Shown here piece by piece: positions 49,508 through 61,647 of a stretch of 64,000 bases of DNA. Source of the DNA: Astyanax mexicanus (Eukaryota; Chordata; Actinopteri; Characiformes; Acestrorhamphidae). Each line of letters begins with the position of its first letter. Within the stretch, counting starts at the first letter, position 1. The stretch is from NCBI RefSeq assembly GCF_023375975.1, contig NW_026040046.1, positions 2,024,501 through 2,088,500 on the forward strand. Reading direction: 5' to 3'. A program made the translations under genes and the position numbers. The notes under the pieces were generated by a model that did not search any database, was not told where the DNA came from, and saw only the letters and a list, made by a program, of their open reading frames with translations.

Positions 49508-50663
49508 CAAATCAAATCAAATCAAATTTATTTGTATAGCGCTTTTTACAACAGGTGTTGGCACAAAGCAGCTTTACAGAAACATGATTACAGGACAAAG
49601 AATCAGGCAAAACATTACACATAGAAAATACAGAATACAGAACCCCCAGTGAGCGCGGAGGCAAGGAAAAACTCCCTCAGAGCTGCAGGCGGAGGAAGAA
49701 ACCTTGGGAGGACCAAGACTCACATTAAAGGGGGGACCATCCTACCACTGGTCAAACGGCTTTTAAATAGAAATTTAAAAAGTCTTTTATACATCTATAT
49801 AGGTTTTATGTACTCAGGAGTGTAATAGCGCCACTAATGGCTTGGATGTAATCTGTAGTGGAGAGTAAGATGGTCGATGAGCAGCTGATCTGTGGTGGTG
49901 GTGGAGAAGAGCTGACTTCAGAAACTTCCATCAGTCTGGCCGGACAGGAGACGCGAGAGCCTGAGGGTCCAACATCGGTATCGGGTCAGACAGGTGGGCA
50001 GTCAGTAACTCGGAGGAAGGCAGAGAGATGGAATTAGTTTTGACTGGATTTATGCAAAACTGAGAATATTAAAACATTATCAGAGTGTGGCAAATGACTC
50101 CGGCAGAACTGAATAAAACAGCCTAACTAAAGGCAGAGAGCCAGAAGGTAACATAGACATGGAGGCACCCTGAAACACCAGCATCCACCCACTCCACCGT
50201 CCACAAACCTGAGTGACCGTGTGCAGTGGGAGAACAACAGCACCAGCATCTCAGTTTACCACAAATTCCTCTGTCCATGAACCCCTGAATCTGCAGCCTT
50301 ATCTAAAGGGAAAAACATTAATTACCAAAAGCTAAACTAAACAAGTAAGTTTTCAGTCTAGACTTAAAGATTGAGACTGTGTCTGAGTCCCAAACATATT
50401 CGGGGAGATTATTCCAGAGTTGAGGCGCTTTATAAGAGAAAGCTCTTCCTCCTGCAGAGCTCCTCTGAATTTTAGGCACTACTAATAAACCAGCACCCTG
50501 TGATCTGAGTAATCGCGGTGGTTCATAACAGGAGATGAGGTCTTGTAAATACTCAGGAGCGAGTCCGTGTAGGGCTTTATACGTTAACAGGAGAATTTTA
50601 TAGTCTATGCGGAATTTGACTGGAAGCCAGTGCAGTGCTGATAGTACTGGACTAATATAATAA
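49508..50663 (-). mobile_element. LINE 3' fragment embedded in satellite, copy 1
   Basis: This 1,156-bp insert is flanked by TAGGTTAAAT at 49,498-49,507 and 50,664-50,673. That gives a 10-bp target-site duplication made of satellite sequence, so the LINE inserted into an existing monomer. On the minus strand the 5' part (about 50,650 down to the TAA stop at 50,318-50,320) is open and encodes the end of an L2/CR1-type ORF2: SPVLSALHWLPVKFRIDYK, ILLLTYKALHGLAPEYL, GRAFSYKAPQLWNNLPEY and SIFKSRLKTYLFSLA. The rest is 3' UTR ending in ATTTGATTTG units. The reverse transcriptase catalytic core is absent, so the copy cannot move by itself. Confidence 0.93.
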
Positions 50664-50778
50664 TAGGTTAAATGTGTGTTAGTTAGCTAGGTTAAATGTG
50701 TGTTAGTTAGGTAGGTTAAATGTGTGTTAGTTAGCTAGGTTAAATGTGTGTTAGTTAGGTAGGTTAAATGTGTGTTAG

Positions 50779-50811
50779 TTAGCTAGATTAATAGATTAAT
50801 AATATAATAGG
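50779..50811. repeat. Irregular monomer junction, copy 1
   Basis: GCTAGATTAATAGATTAATA followed by ATATAATAGG interrupts the monomer series a few monomers right of the LINE. It shares TAATATAATAGG-like letters with the truncated LINE end at about 50,650-50,667, and recurs at the same offset in the other two copies. Confidence 0.85.
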
Positions 50812-53800
50812 TTAAATGTGTGTTAGTTAGCTAGGTTAAATGTGTGTTAGTTAGGTAGGTTAAATGTGTGTTAGTTAGCTAGGTTAAATGTGTGTTAGTT
50901 AGGTAGGTTAAATGTGTGTTAGTTAGCTAGGTTAAATGTGTGTTAGTTAGGTAGGTTAAATGTGTGTTAGTTAGGTAGGTTAAATGTGTGTTAGTTAGCT
51001 AGGTTAAATGTGTGTTAGTTAGGTAGGTTAAATGTGTGTTAGTTAGGTAGGTTAAATGTGTGTTAGTTAGCTAGGTTAAATGTGTGTTAGTTAGGTAGGT
51101 TAAATGTGTGTTAGTTAGGTAGGTTATATGTGTGTTAGTTAGCTAGATTAAATGTGTGTTAGTTAGCTAGGTTAAATGTGTGTTAGTTAGCTAGGTTAAA
51201 TGTGTGTTAGTTAGCTAGATTAAATGTGTGTTAGTTAGGTAGGTTAAATGTGTGTTAGTTAGCTAGATTAAATGTGTGTTAGTTAGCCAGTTTAAATGTG
51301 TGTTAGTTAGGTAGATTAAATGTGTGTTAGTTAGGTAGGTTAAATGTGTGTTAGTTAGCTAGTTTAAATGTGTGTTAGTTAGGTAGGTTAAATGTGTGTT
51401 AGTTAGGTAGGTTAAATGTGTGTTAGTTAGGTAGGTTAAATGTGTGTTAGTTAGGTAGGTTAAATGTGTGTTAGTTAGGTAGGTTAAATGTGTGTTAGTT
51501 AGGTAGGTTATATGTGTGTTAGTTAGCTAGTTTAAATGTGTGTTAGTTAGGTAGGTTATATGTGTGTTAGTTAGCTAGATTAAATGTGTGTTAGTTAGCT
51601 AGGTTAAATGTGTGTTAGTTAGCTAGGTTAAATGTGTGTTAGTTAGCTAGTTTAAATGTGTGTTAGTTAGGTAGGTTAAATGAGTGTTAGTTAGCTAGGT
51701 TAAATGTGTGTTAGTTAGGTAGGTTAAATGTGTGTTAGTTAGGTAGGTTAAATGTGTGTTAGTTAGCTAGGTTAAATGTGTGTTAGTTAGGTAGGTTAAA
51801 TGTGTGTTAGTTAGGTAGGTTATATGTGTGTTAGTTAGCTAGTTTAAATGTGTGTTAGTTAGGTAGGTTATATGTGTGTTAGTTAGCTAGATTAAATGTG
51901 TGTTAGTTAGCTAGTTTAAATGTGTGTTAGTTAGGTAGATTAAATGTGTGTTAGTTAGCTAGGTTAAATGTGTGTTAGTTAGCTAGGTTAAATGTGTGTT
52001 AGTTAGCTAGATTAAATGTGTGTTAGTTAGGTAGGTTAAATGTGTGTTAGTTAGCTAGATTAAATGTGTGTTAGTTAGGTAGATTAAATGTGTGTTAGTT
52101 AGGTAGGTTAAATGTGTGTTAGTTAGCTAGGTTAAATGTGTGTTAGTTAGCTAGATTAAATGTGTGTTAGTTAGGTAGATTAAATGTGTGTTAGTTAGGT
52201 AGGTTAAATGTGTGTTAGTTAGCTAGGTTAAATGTGTGTTAGTTAGCTAGATTAAATGTGTGTTAGTTAGGTAGATTAAATGTGTGTTAGTTAGGTAGGT
52301 TAAATGTGTGTTAGTTAGCTAGGTTAAATGTGTGTTAGTTAGCTAGTTTAAATGTGTGTTAGTTAGGTAGGTTAAATGTGTGTTAGTTAGGTAGGTTAAA
52401 TGTGTGTTAGTTAGGTAGGTTAAATGTGTGTTAGTTAGGTAGGTTAAATGTGTGTTAGTTAGCTAGGTTAAATGTGTGTTAGTTAGGTAGATTAAATGTG
52501 TGTTAGTTAGGTAGATTAAATGTGTGTTAGTTAGGTAGGTTAAATGTGTGTTAGTTAGCTAGATTAAATGTGTGTTAGTTAGGTAGATTAAATGTGTGTT
52601 AGTTAGGTAGGTTAAATGTGTGTTAGTTAGCTAGGTTAAATGTGTGTTAGTTAGCTAGTTTAAATGTGTGTTAGTTAGGTAGGTTAAATGTGTGTTAGTT
52701 AGGTAGGTTAAATGTGTGTTAGTTAGCTAGGTTAAATGTGTGTTAGTTAGGTAGGTTAAATGTGTGTTAGTTAGGTAGGTTAAATGTGTGTTAGTTAGCT
52801 AGGTTAAATGTGTGTTAGTTAGGTAGGTTAAATGTGTGTTAGTTAGGTAGGTTAAATGTGTGTTAGTTAGCTAGGTTAAATGTGTGTTAGTTAGGTAGGT
52901 TAAATGTGTGTTAGTTAGGTAGGTTAAATGTGTGTTAGTTAGCTAGGTTATATGTGTGTTAGTTAGGTAGGTTAAATGTGTGTTAGTTAGGTAGGTTAAA
53001 TGTGTGTTAGTTAGGTAGGTTAAATGTGTGTTAGTTAGGTAGGTTAAATGTGTGTTAGTTAGCTAGGTTAAATGTGTGTTAGTTAGGTAGGTTAAATGTG
53101 TGTTAGTTAGCTAGGTTAAATGTGTGTTAGTTAGCTAGGTTAAATGTGTGTTAGTTAGGTAGGTTAAATGTGTGTTAGTTAGCTAGGTTATATGTGTGTT
53201 AGTTAGCTAGATTAAATGTGTGTTAGTTAGGTAGGTTAAATGTGTGTTAGTTAGGTAGGTTATATGTGTGTTAGTTAGCTAGGTTAAATGTGTGTTAGTT
53301 AGGTAGGTTAAATGTGTGTTAGTTAGCTAGGTTAAATGTGTGTTAGTTAGGTAGGTTAAATGTGTGTTAGTTAGCTAGGTTAAATGTGTGTTAGTTAGGT
53401 AGGTTAAATGTGTGTTAGTTAGGTAGGTTATATGTGTGTTAGTTAGCTAGATTAAATGTGTGTTAGTTAGCTAGGTTAAATGTGTGTTAGTTAGCTAGGT
53501 TAAATGTGTGTGAGTTAGCTAGATTAAATGTGTGTTAGTTAGGTAGGTTAAATGTGTGTTAGTTAGCTAGATTAAATGTGTGTTAGTTAGCCAGTTTAAA
53601 TGTGTGTTAGTTAGGTAGATTAAATGTGTGTTAGTTAGGTAGGTTAAATGTGTGTTAGTTAGGTAGGTTAAATGTGTGTTAGTTAGCTAGTTTAAATGTG
53701 TGTTAGTTAGGTAGGTTAAATGTGTGTTAGTTAGGTAGGTTAAATGTGTGTTAGTTAGGTAGGTTAAATGTGTGTTAGTTAGCTAGGTTAAATGTGTGTT

Positions 53801-56800
53801 AGTTAGGTAGGTTAAATGTGTGTTAGTTAGGTAGGTTAAATGTGTGTTAGTTAGCTAGGTTAAATGTGTGTTAGTTAGGTAGGTTAAATGTGTGTTAGTT
53901 AGGTAGGTTATATGTGTGTTAGTTAGCTAGTTTAAATGTGTGTTAGTTAGGTAGGTTAAATGTGTGTTAGTTAGCTAGGTTAAATGTGTGTTAGTTAGGT
54001 AGGTTATATGTGTGTTAGTTAGCTAGTTTAAATGTGTGTTAGTTAGGTAGGTTAAATGTGTGTTAGTTAGCTAGGTTAAATGTGTGTTAGTTAGGTAGGT
54101 TAAATGTGTGTTAGTTAGGTAGGTTAAATGTGTGTTAGTTAGCTAGGTTAAATGTGTGTTAGTTAGGTAGGTTATATGTGTGTTAGTTAGCTAGGTTAAA
54201 TGTGTGTTAGTTAGGTAGGTTATATGTGTGTTAGTTAGCTAGGTTAAATGTGTGTTAGTTAGCTAGGTTAAATGTGTGTTAGTTAGGTAGGTTAAATGTG
54301 TGTTAGTTAGGTAGGTTATATGTGTGTTAGTTAGCTAGGTTAAATGTGTGTTAGTTAGGTAGGTTAAATGTGTGTTAGTTAGCTAGGTTAAATGTGTGTT
54401 AGTTAGGTAGGTTATATGTGTGTTAGTTAGCTAGGTTAAATGTGTGTTAGTTAGGTAGGTTAAATGTGTGTTAGTTAGCTAGGTTAAATGTGTGTTAGTT
54501 AGGTAGGTTAAATGTGTGTTAGGTAGGTTAAATGTGTGTTAGCTAGGTTAAATGTGTGTTAGTTAGCTAGGTTAAATGTGTGTTAGTTAGGTAGGTTAAA
54601 TGTGTGTTAGTTAGCTAGATTAAATGTGTGTTAGTTAGGTAGGTTAAATGTGTGTTAGTTAGCTAGATTAAATGTGTGTTAGTTAGCTAGGTTAAATGTG
54701 TGTTAGTTAGGTAGGTTATATGTGTGTTAGTTAGGTAGGTTAAATGTGTGTTAGTTAGCTAGGTTAAATGTGTGTTAGTTAGCTATGTTATATGTGTGTT
54801 AGTTAGGTAGGTTAAATGTGTGTTAGTTAGCTAGGTTAAATGTGTGTTAGTTAGCTAGATTAAATGTGTGTTAGTTAGCTAGATTAAATGTGTGTTAGTT
54901 AGCTATGTTATATGTGTGTTAGTTAGGTAGGTTAAATGTGTGTTAGTTAGGTAGGTTAAATGTGTGTTAGTTAGCTAGATTAAATGTGTGTTAGTTAGCT
55001 AGATTAAATGTGTGTTAGTTAGCTAGGTTAAATGTGTGTTAGTTAGGTAGGTTAAATGTGTGTTAGTTAGCTAGATTAAATGTGTGTTAGTTAGCTAGGT
55101 TAAATGTGTGTTAGTTAGGTAGGTTATATGTGTGTTAGTTAGGTAGGTTAAATGTGTGTTAGTTAGCTAGGTTAAATGTGTGTTAGTTAGCTATGTTATA
55201 TGTGTGTTAGTTAGGTAGGTTAAATGTGTGTTAGTTAGCTAGGTTAAATGTGTGTTAGTTAGCTAGATTAAATGTGTGTTAGTTAGCTAGATTAAATGTG
55301 TGTTAGTTAGCTATGTTATATGTGTGTTAGTTAGGTAGGTTAAATGTGTGTTAGTTAGCTAGGTTAAATGTGTGTTAGTTAGCTAGATTAAATGTGTGTT
55401 AGTTAGGTAGGTTAAATGTGTGTTAGTTAGCTAGATTAAATGTGTGTTAGTTAGGTAGGTTAAATGTGTGTTAGTTAGCTAGATTAAATGTGTGTTAGTT
55501 AGGTAGGTTAAATGTGTGTTAGTTAGCTATGTTATATGTGTGTTAGTTAGCTAGGTTAAATGTGTGTTAGTTAGCTAGATTAAATGTGTGTTAGTTAGGT
55601 AGGTTAAATGTGTGTTAGGTAGGTTAAATGTGTGTTAGTTAGCTAGGTTAAATGTGTGTTAGTTAGCTAGGTTAAATGTGTGTTAGATAGCTAGATTAAA
55701 TGTGTGTTAGTTAGGTAGGTTAAATGTGTGTTAGGTAGGTTAAATGTGTGTTAGTTAGGTAGGTTAAATGTGTGTTAGTTAGCTAGTTTAAATGTGTGTT
55801 AGTTAGGTAGGTTAAATGTGTGTTAGTTAGCTAGATTAAATGTGTGTTAGTTAGCTAGGTTAAATGTGTGTTAGTTAGGTAGGTTATATGTGTGTTAGTT
55901 AGGTAGGTTAAATGTGTGTTAGTTAGCTAGGTTAAATGTGTGTTAGTTAGCTATGTTATATGTGTGTTAGTTAGGTAGGTTAAATGTGTGTTAGTTAGCT
56001 AGGTTAAATGTGTGTTAGTTAGCTAGATTAAATGTGTGTTAGTTAGCTAGATTAAATGTGTGTTAGTTAGCTATGTTATATGTGTGTTAGTTAGGTAGGT
56101 TAAATGTGTGTTAGTTAGGTAGGTTAAATGTGTGTTAGTTAGCTAGATTAAATGTGTGTTAGTTAGCTAGATTAAATGTGTGTTAGTTAGCTAGGTTAAA
56201 TGTGTGTTAGTTAGGTAGGTTAAATGTGTGTTAGTTAGCTAGATTAAATGTGTGTTAGTTAGCTAGGTTAAATGTGTGTTAGTTAGGTAGGTTATATGTG
56301 TGTTAGTTAGGTAGGTTAAATGTGTGTTAGTTAGCTAGGTTAAATGTGTGTTAGTTAGCTATGTTATATGTGTGTTAGTTAGGTAGGTTAAATGTGTGTT
56401 AGTTAGCTAGGTTAAATGTGTGTTAGTTAGCTAGATTAAATGTGTGTTAGTTAGCTAGATTAAATGTGTGTTAGTTAGCTATGTTATATGTGTGTTAGTT
56501 AGGTAGGTTAAATGTGTGTTAGTTAGCTAGGTTAAATGTGTGTTAGTTAGCTAGATTAAATGTGTGTTAGTTAGGTAGGTTAAATGTGTGTTAGTTAGCT
56601 ATGTTATATGTGTGTTAGTTAGCTAGGTTAAATGTGTGTTAGTTAGCTAGATTAAATGTGTGTTAGTTAGGTAGGTTAAATGTGTGTTAGGTAGGTTAAA
56701 TGTGTGTTAGTTAGCTAGGTTAAATGTGTGTTAGTTAGCTAGGTTAAATGTGTGTTAGATAGCTAGATTAAATGTGTGTTAGTTAGGTAGGTTAAATGTG

Positions 56801-56889
56801 TGTTAGGTAGGTTAAATGTGTGTTAGTTAGGTAGGTTAAATGTGTGTTAGTTAGCTAGGTTAAATGTGTGTTAGTTAGGTAGGTTAAAT

Positions 56890-58045
56890 CAAATCAAATC
56901 AAATCAAATTTATTTGTATAGCGCTTTTTACAACTGGTGTTGGCACAAAGCAGCTTTACAGAAACATGATTACAGGACAAAGAATCAGGCAAAACATTAC
57001 ACATAGAAAATACAGAATACAGAACCCCCAGTGAGCGCGGAGGCAAGGAAAAACTCCCTCAGAGCTGCAGGCGGAGGAAGAAACCTTGGGAGGACCAAGA
57101 CTCACATTAAAGGGGGGACCATCCTACCACTGGTCAAACGGCTTTTAAATAGAAATTTAAAAAGTCTTTTATACATCTATATAGGTTTTATGTACTCAGG
57201 AGTGTAATAGCGCCACTAATGGCTTGGATGTAATCTGTAGTGGAGAGTAAGATGGTCGATGAGCAGCTGATCTGTGGTGGTGGTGGAGAAGAGCTGACTT
57301 CAGAAACTTCCATCAGTCTGGCCGGACAGGAGACGCGAGAGCCTGAGGGTCCAACATCGGTATCGGGTCAGACAGGTGGGCAGTCAGTAACTCGGAGGAA
57401 GGCAGAGAGATGGAATTAGTTTTGACTGGATTTATGCAAAACTGAGAATATTAAAACATTATCAGAGTGTGGCAAATGACTCCGGCAGAACTGAATAAAA
57501 CAGCCTAACTAAAGGCAGAGAGCCAGAAGGTAACATAGACATGGAGGCACCCTGAAACACCAGCATCCACCCACTCCACCGTCCACAAACCTGAGTGACC
57601 GTGTGCAGTGGGAGAACAACAGCACCAGCATCTCAGTTTACCACAAATTCCTCTGTCCATGAACCCCTGAATCTGCAGCCTTATCTAAAGGGAAAAACAT
57701 TAATTACCAAAAGCTAAACTAAACAAGTAAGTTTTCAGTCTAGACTTAAAGATTGAGACTGTGTCTGAGTCCCAAACATATTCGGGGAGATTATTCCAGA
57801 GTTGAGGCGCTTTATAAGAGAAAGCTCTTCCTCCTGCAGAGCTCCTCTGAATTTTAGGCACTACTAATAAACCAGCACCCTGTGATCTGAGTAATCGCGG
57901 TGGTTCATAACAGGAGATGAGGTCTTGTAAATACTCAGGAGCGAGTCCGTGTAGGGCTTTATACGTTAACAGGAGAATTTTATAGTCTATGCGGAATTTG
58001 ACTGGAAGCCAGTGCAGTGCTGATAGTACTGGACTAATATAATAA
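56890..58045 (-). mobile_element. LINE 3' fragment embedded in satellite, copy 2
   Basis: The length and both junctions are the same as in copy 1, 7,382 bp to the left, with only isolated differences noticed (for example ACAACTGGTG here against ACAACAGGTG in copy 1). The open ORF2 C-terminal part runs minus strand to a TAA at 57,700-57,702. Identical junctions and flanking monomers argue for copying as part of the satellite rather than a second insertion. Confidence 0.93.
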
Positions 58046-58160
58046 TAGGTTAAATGTGTGTTAGTTAGCTAGGTTAAATGTGTGTTAGTTAGGTAGGTTA
58101 AATGTGTGTTAGTTAGCTAGGTTAAATGTGTGTTAGTTAGGTAGGTTAAATGTGTGTTAG

Positions 58161-58193
58161 TTAGCTAGATTAATAGATTAATAATATAATAGG
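58161..58193. repeat. Irregular monomer junction, copy 2
   Basis: Same interruption as at 50,779-50,811, at the same distance from the LINE fragment. Confidence 0.85.
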
Positions 58194-60343
58194 TTAAATG
58201 TGTGTTAGTTAGCTAGGTTAAATGTGTGTTAGTTAGGTAGGTTAAATGTGTGTTAGTTAGCTAGGTTAAATGTGTGTTAGTTAGGTAGGTTAAATGTGTG
58301 TTAGTTAGCTAGATTAAATGTGTGTTAGTTAGGTAGGTTAAATGTGTGTTAGTTAGGTAGGTTAAATGTGTGTTAGTTAGCTAGATTAAATGTGTGTTAG
58401 TTAGGTAGGTTAAATGTGTGTTAGTTAGGTAGGTTATATGTGTGTTAGTTAGCTAGATTAAATGTGTGTTAGTTAGGTAGGTTAAATGTGTGTTAGTTAG
58501 CTAGGTTAAATGTGTGTTAGTTAGGTAGGTTATATGTGTGTTAGTTAGCTAGATTAAATGTGTGTTAGTTAGCTAGATTAAATGTGTGTTAGTTAGCTAG
58601 ATTAAATGTGTGTTAGTTAGGTAGGTTAAATGTGTGTTAGTTAGGTAGGTTAAATGTGTGTTAGTTAGCTAGATTAAATGTGTGTTAGTTAGGTAGGTTA
58701 AATGTGTGTTAGTTAGCTAGATTAAATGTGTGTTAGTTAGGTAGGTTAAATGTGTGTTAGTTAGCTAGATTAAATGTGTGTTAGTTAGGTAGGTTAAATG
58801 TGTGTTAGTTAGCTAGATTAAATGTGTGTTAGTTAGGTAGGTTAAATGTGTGTTAGTTAGGTAGGTTAAATGTGTGTTAGTTAGGTAGGTTAAATGCTTG
58901 TTAGTTAGCTAGGTTAAATGTGTGTTAGTTAGCTAGATTAAATGTGTGTTAGTTAGGTAGGTTAAATGTGTGTTAGGTAGGTTAAATGTGTGTTAGTTAG
59001 CTAGGTTAAATGTGTGTTAGTTAGCTAGGTTAAATGTGTGTTAGATAGCTAGATTAAATGTGTGTTAGTTAGGTAGGTTAAATGTGTGTTAGGTAGGTTA
59101 AATGTGTGTTAGTTAGGTAGGTTAAATGTGTGTTAGTTAGCTAGTTTAAATGTGTGTTAGTTAGGTAGGTTAAATGTGTGTTAGTTAGCTAGATTAAATG
59201 TGTGTTAGTTAGCTAGGTTAAATGTGTGTTAGTTAGGTAGGTTATATGTGTGTTAGTTAGGTAGGTTAAATGTGTGTTAGTTAGCTAGGTTAAATGTGTG
59301 TTAGTTAGCTATGTTATATGTGTGTTAGTTAGGTAGGTTAAATGTGTGTTAGTTAGCTAGGTTAAATGTGTGTTAGTTAGCTAGATTAAATGTGTGTTAG
59401 TTAGCTAGATTAAATGTGTGTTAGTTAGCTATGTTATATGTGTGTTAGTTAGGTAGGTTAAATGTGTGTTAGTTAGGTAGGTTAAATGTGTGTTAGTTAG
59501 CTAGATTAAATGTGTGTTAGTTAGCTAGATTAAATGTGTGTTAGTTAGCTAGGTTAAATGTGTGTTAGTTAGGTAGGTTAAATGTGTGTTAGTTAGCTAG
59601 ATTAAATGTGTGTTAGTTAGCTAGGTTAAATGTGTGTTAGTTAGGTAGGTTATATGTGTGTTAGTTAGGTAGGTTAAATGTGTGTTAGTTAGCTAGGTTA
59701 AATGTGTGTTAGTTAGCTATGTTATATGTGTGTTAGTTAGGTAGGTTAAATGTGTGTTAGTTAGCTAGGTTAAATGTGTGTTAGTTAGCTAGATTAAATG
59801 TGTGTTAGTTAGCTAGATTAAATGTGTGTTAGTTAGCTATGTTATATGTGTGTTAGTTAGGTAGGTTAAATGTGTGTTAGTTAGCTAGGTTAAATGTGTG
59901 TTAGTTAGCTAGATTAAATGTGTGTTAGTTAGGTAGGTTAAATGTGTGTTAGTTAGCTAGATTAAATGTGTGTTAGTTAGGTAGGTTAAATGTGTGTTAG
60001 TTAGCTAGATTAAATGTGTGTTAGTTAGGTAGGTTAAATGTGTGTTAGTTAGCTATGTTATATGTGTGTTAGTTAGCTAGGTTAAATGTGTGTTAGTTAG
60101 CTAGATTAAATGTGTGTTAGTTAGGTAGGTTAAATGTGTGTTAGGTAGGTTAAATGTGTGTTAGTTAGCTAGGTTAAATGTGTGTTAGTTAGCTAGGTTA
60201 AATGTGTGTTAGATAGCTAGATTAAATGTGTGTTAGTTAGGTAGGTTAAATGTGTGTTAGGTAGGTTAAATGTGTGTTAGTTAGGTAGGTTAAATGTGTG
60301 TTAGTTAGCTAGGTTAAATGTGTGTTAGTTAGGTAGGTTAAAT

Positions 60344-61499
60344 CAAATCAAATCAAATCAAATTTATTTGTATAGCGCTTTTTACAACTGGTGTTGGCAC
60401 AAAGCAGCTTTACAGAAACATGATTACAGGACAAAGAATCAGGCAAAACATTACACATAGAAAATACAGAATACAGAACCCCCAGTGAGCGCGGAGGCAA
60501 GGAAAAACTCCCTCAGAGCTGCAGGCGGAGGAAGAAACCTTGGGAGGACCAAGACTCACATTAAAGGGGGGACCATCCTACCACTGGTCAAACGGCTTTT
60601 AAATAGAAATTTAAAAAGTCTTTTATACATCTATATAGGTTTTATGTACTCAGGAGTGTAATAGCGCCACTAATGGCTTGGATGTAATCTGTAGTGGAGA
60701 GTAAGATGGTCGATGAGCAGCTGATCTGTGGTGGTGGTGGAGAAGAGCTGACTTCAGAAACTTCCATCAGTCTGGCCGGACAGGAGACGCGAGAGCCTGA
60801 GGGTCCAACATCGGTATCGGGTCAGACAGGTGGGCAGTCAGTAACTCGGAGGAAGGCAGAGAGATGGAATTAGTTTTGACTGGATTTATGCAAAACTGAG
60901 AATATTAAAACATTATCAGAGTGTGGCAAATGACTCCGGCAGAACTGAATAAAACAGCCTAACTAAAGGCAGAGAGCCAGAAGGTAACATAGACATGGAG
61001 GCACCCTGAAACACCAGCATCCACCCACTCCACCGTCCACAAACCTGAGTGACCGTGTGCAGTGGGAGAACAACAGCACCAGCATCTCAGTTTACCACAA
61101 ATTCCTCTGTCCATGAACCCCTGAATCTGCAGCCTTATCTAAAGGGAAAAACATTAATTACCAAAAGCTAAACTAAACAAGTAAGTTTTCAGTCTAGACT
61201 TAAAGATTGAGACTGTGTCTGAGTCCCAAACATATTCGGGGAGATTATTCCAGAGTTGAGGCGCTTTATAAGAGAAAGCTCTTCCTCCTGCAGAGCTCCT
61301 CTGAATTTTAGGCACTACTAATAAACCAGCACCCTGTGATCTGAGTAATCGCGGTGGTTCATAACAGGAGATGAGGTCTTGTAAATACTCAGGAGCGAGT
61401 CCGTGTAGGGCTTTATACGTTAACAGGAGAATTTTATAGTCTATGCGGAATTTGACTGGAAGCCAGTGCAGTGCTGATAGTACTGGACTAATATAATAA
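60344..61499 (-). mobile_element. LINE 3' fragment embedded in satellite, copy 3
   Basis: Lies 3,454 bp right of copy 2, with the same length and junctions, and shares the ACAACTGGTG variant with copy 2 against copy 1. Its ORF2 C-terminal part ends at a TAA at 61,154-61,156. Copies 2 and 3 therefore come from the later duplication. Confidence 0.93.
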
Positions 61500-61614
61500 T
61501 AGGTTAAATGTGTGTTAGTTAGCTAGGTTAAATGTGTGTTAGTTAGGTAGGTTAAATGTGTGTTAGTTAGCTAGGTTAAATGTGTGTTAGTTAGGTAGGT
61601 TAAATGTGTGTTAG

Positions 61615-61647
61615 TTAGCTAGATTAATAGATTAATAATATAATAGG
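61615..61647. repeat. Irregular monomer junction, copy 3
   Basis: Same interruption as at 50,779 and 58,161, again at a fixed distance from the LINE fragment. Confidence 0.85.

Larger units (their letters stand above)
49373..60216. repeat. Higher-order repeat units marked by TTAGATAG and 20-bp monomers
   Basis: The rare variant TTAGATAGCTAG occurs at 49,373, 55,683, 56,755, 59,041 and 60,209, each time next to two shortened 20-bp monomers (GTTAGGTAGG in place of GTTAGTTAGGTAGG). Successive distances, after removing the 1,166-bp LINE unit where present, are 1,072, 1,120 and 1,168 bp. These equal 45, 47 and 49 monomers including the two short ones. Units therefore differ by exactly two monomers. 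Confidence 0.85.
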
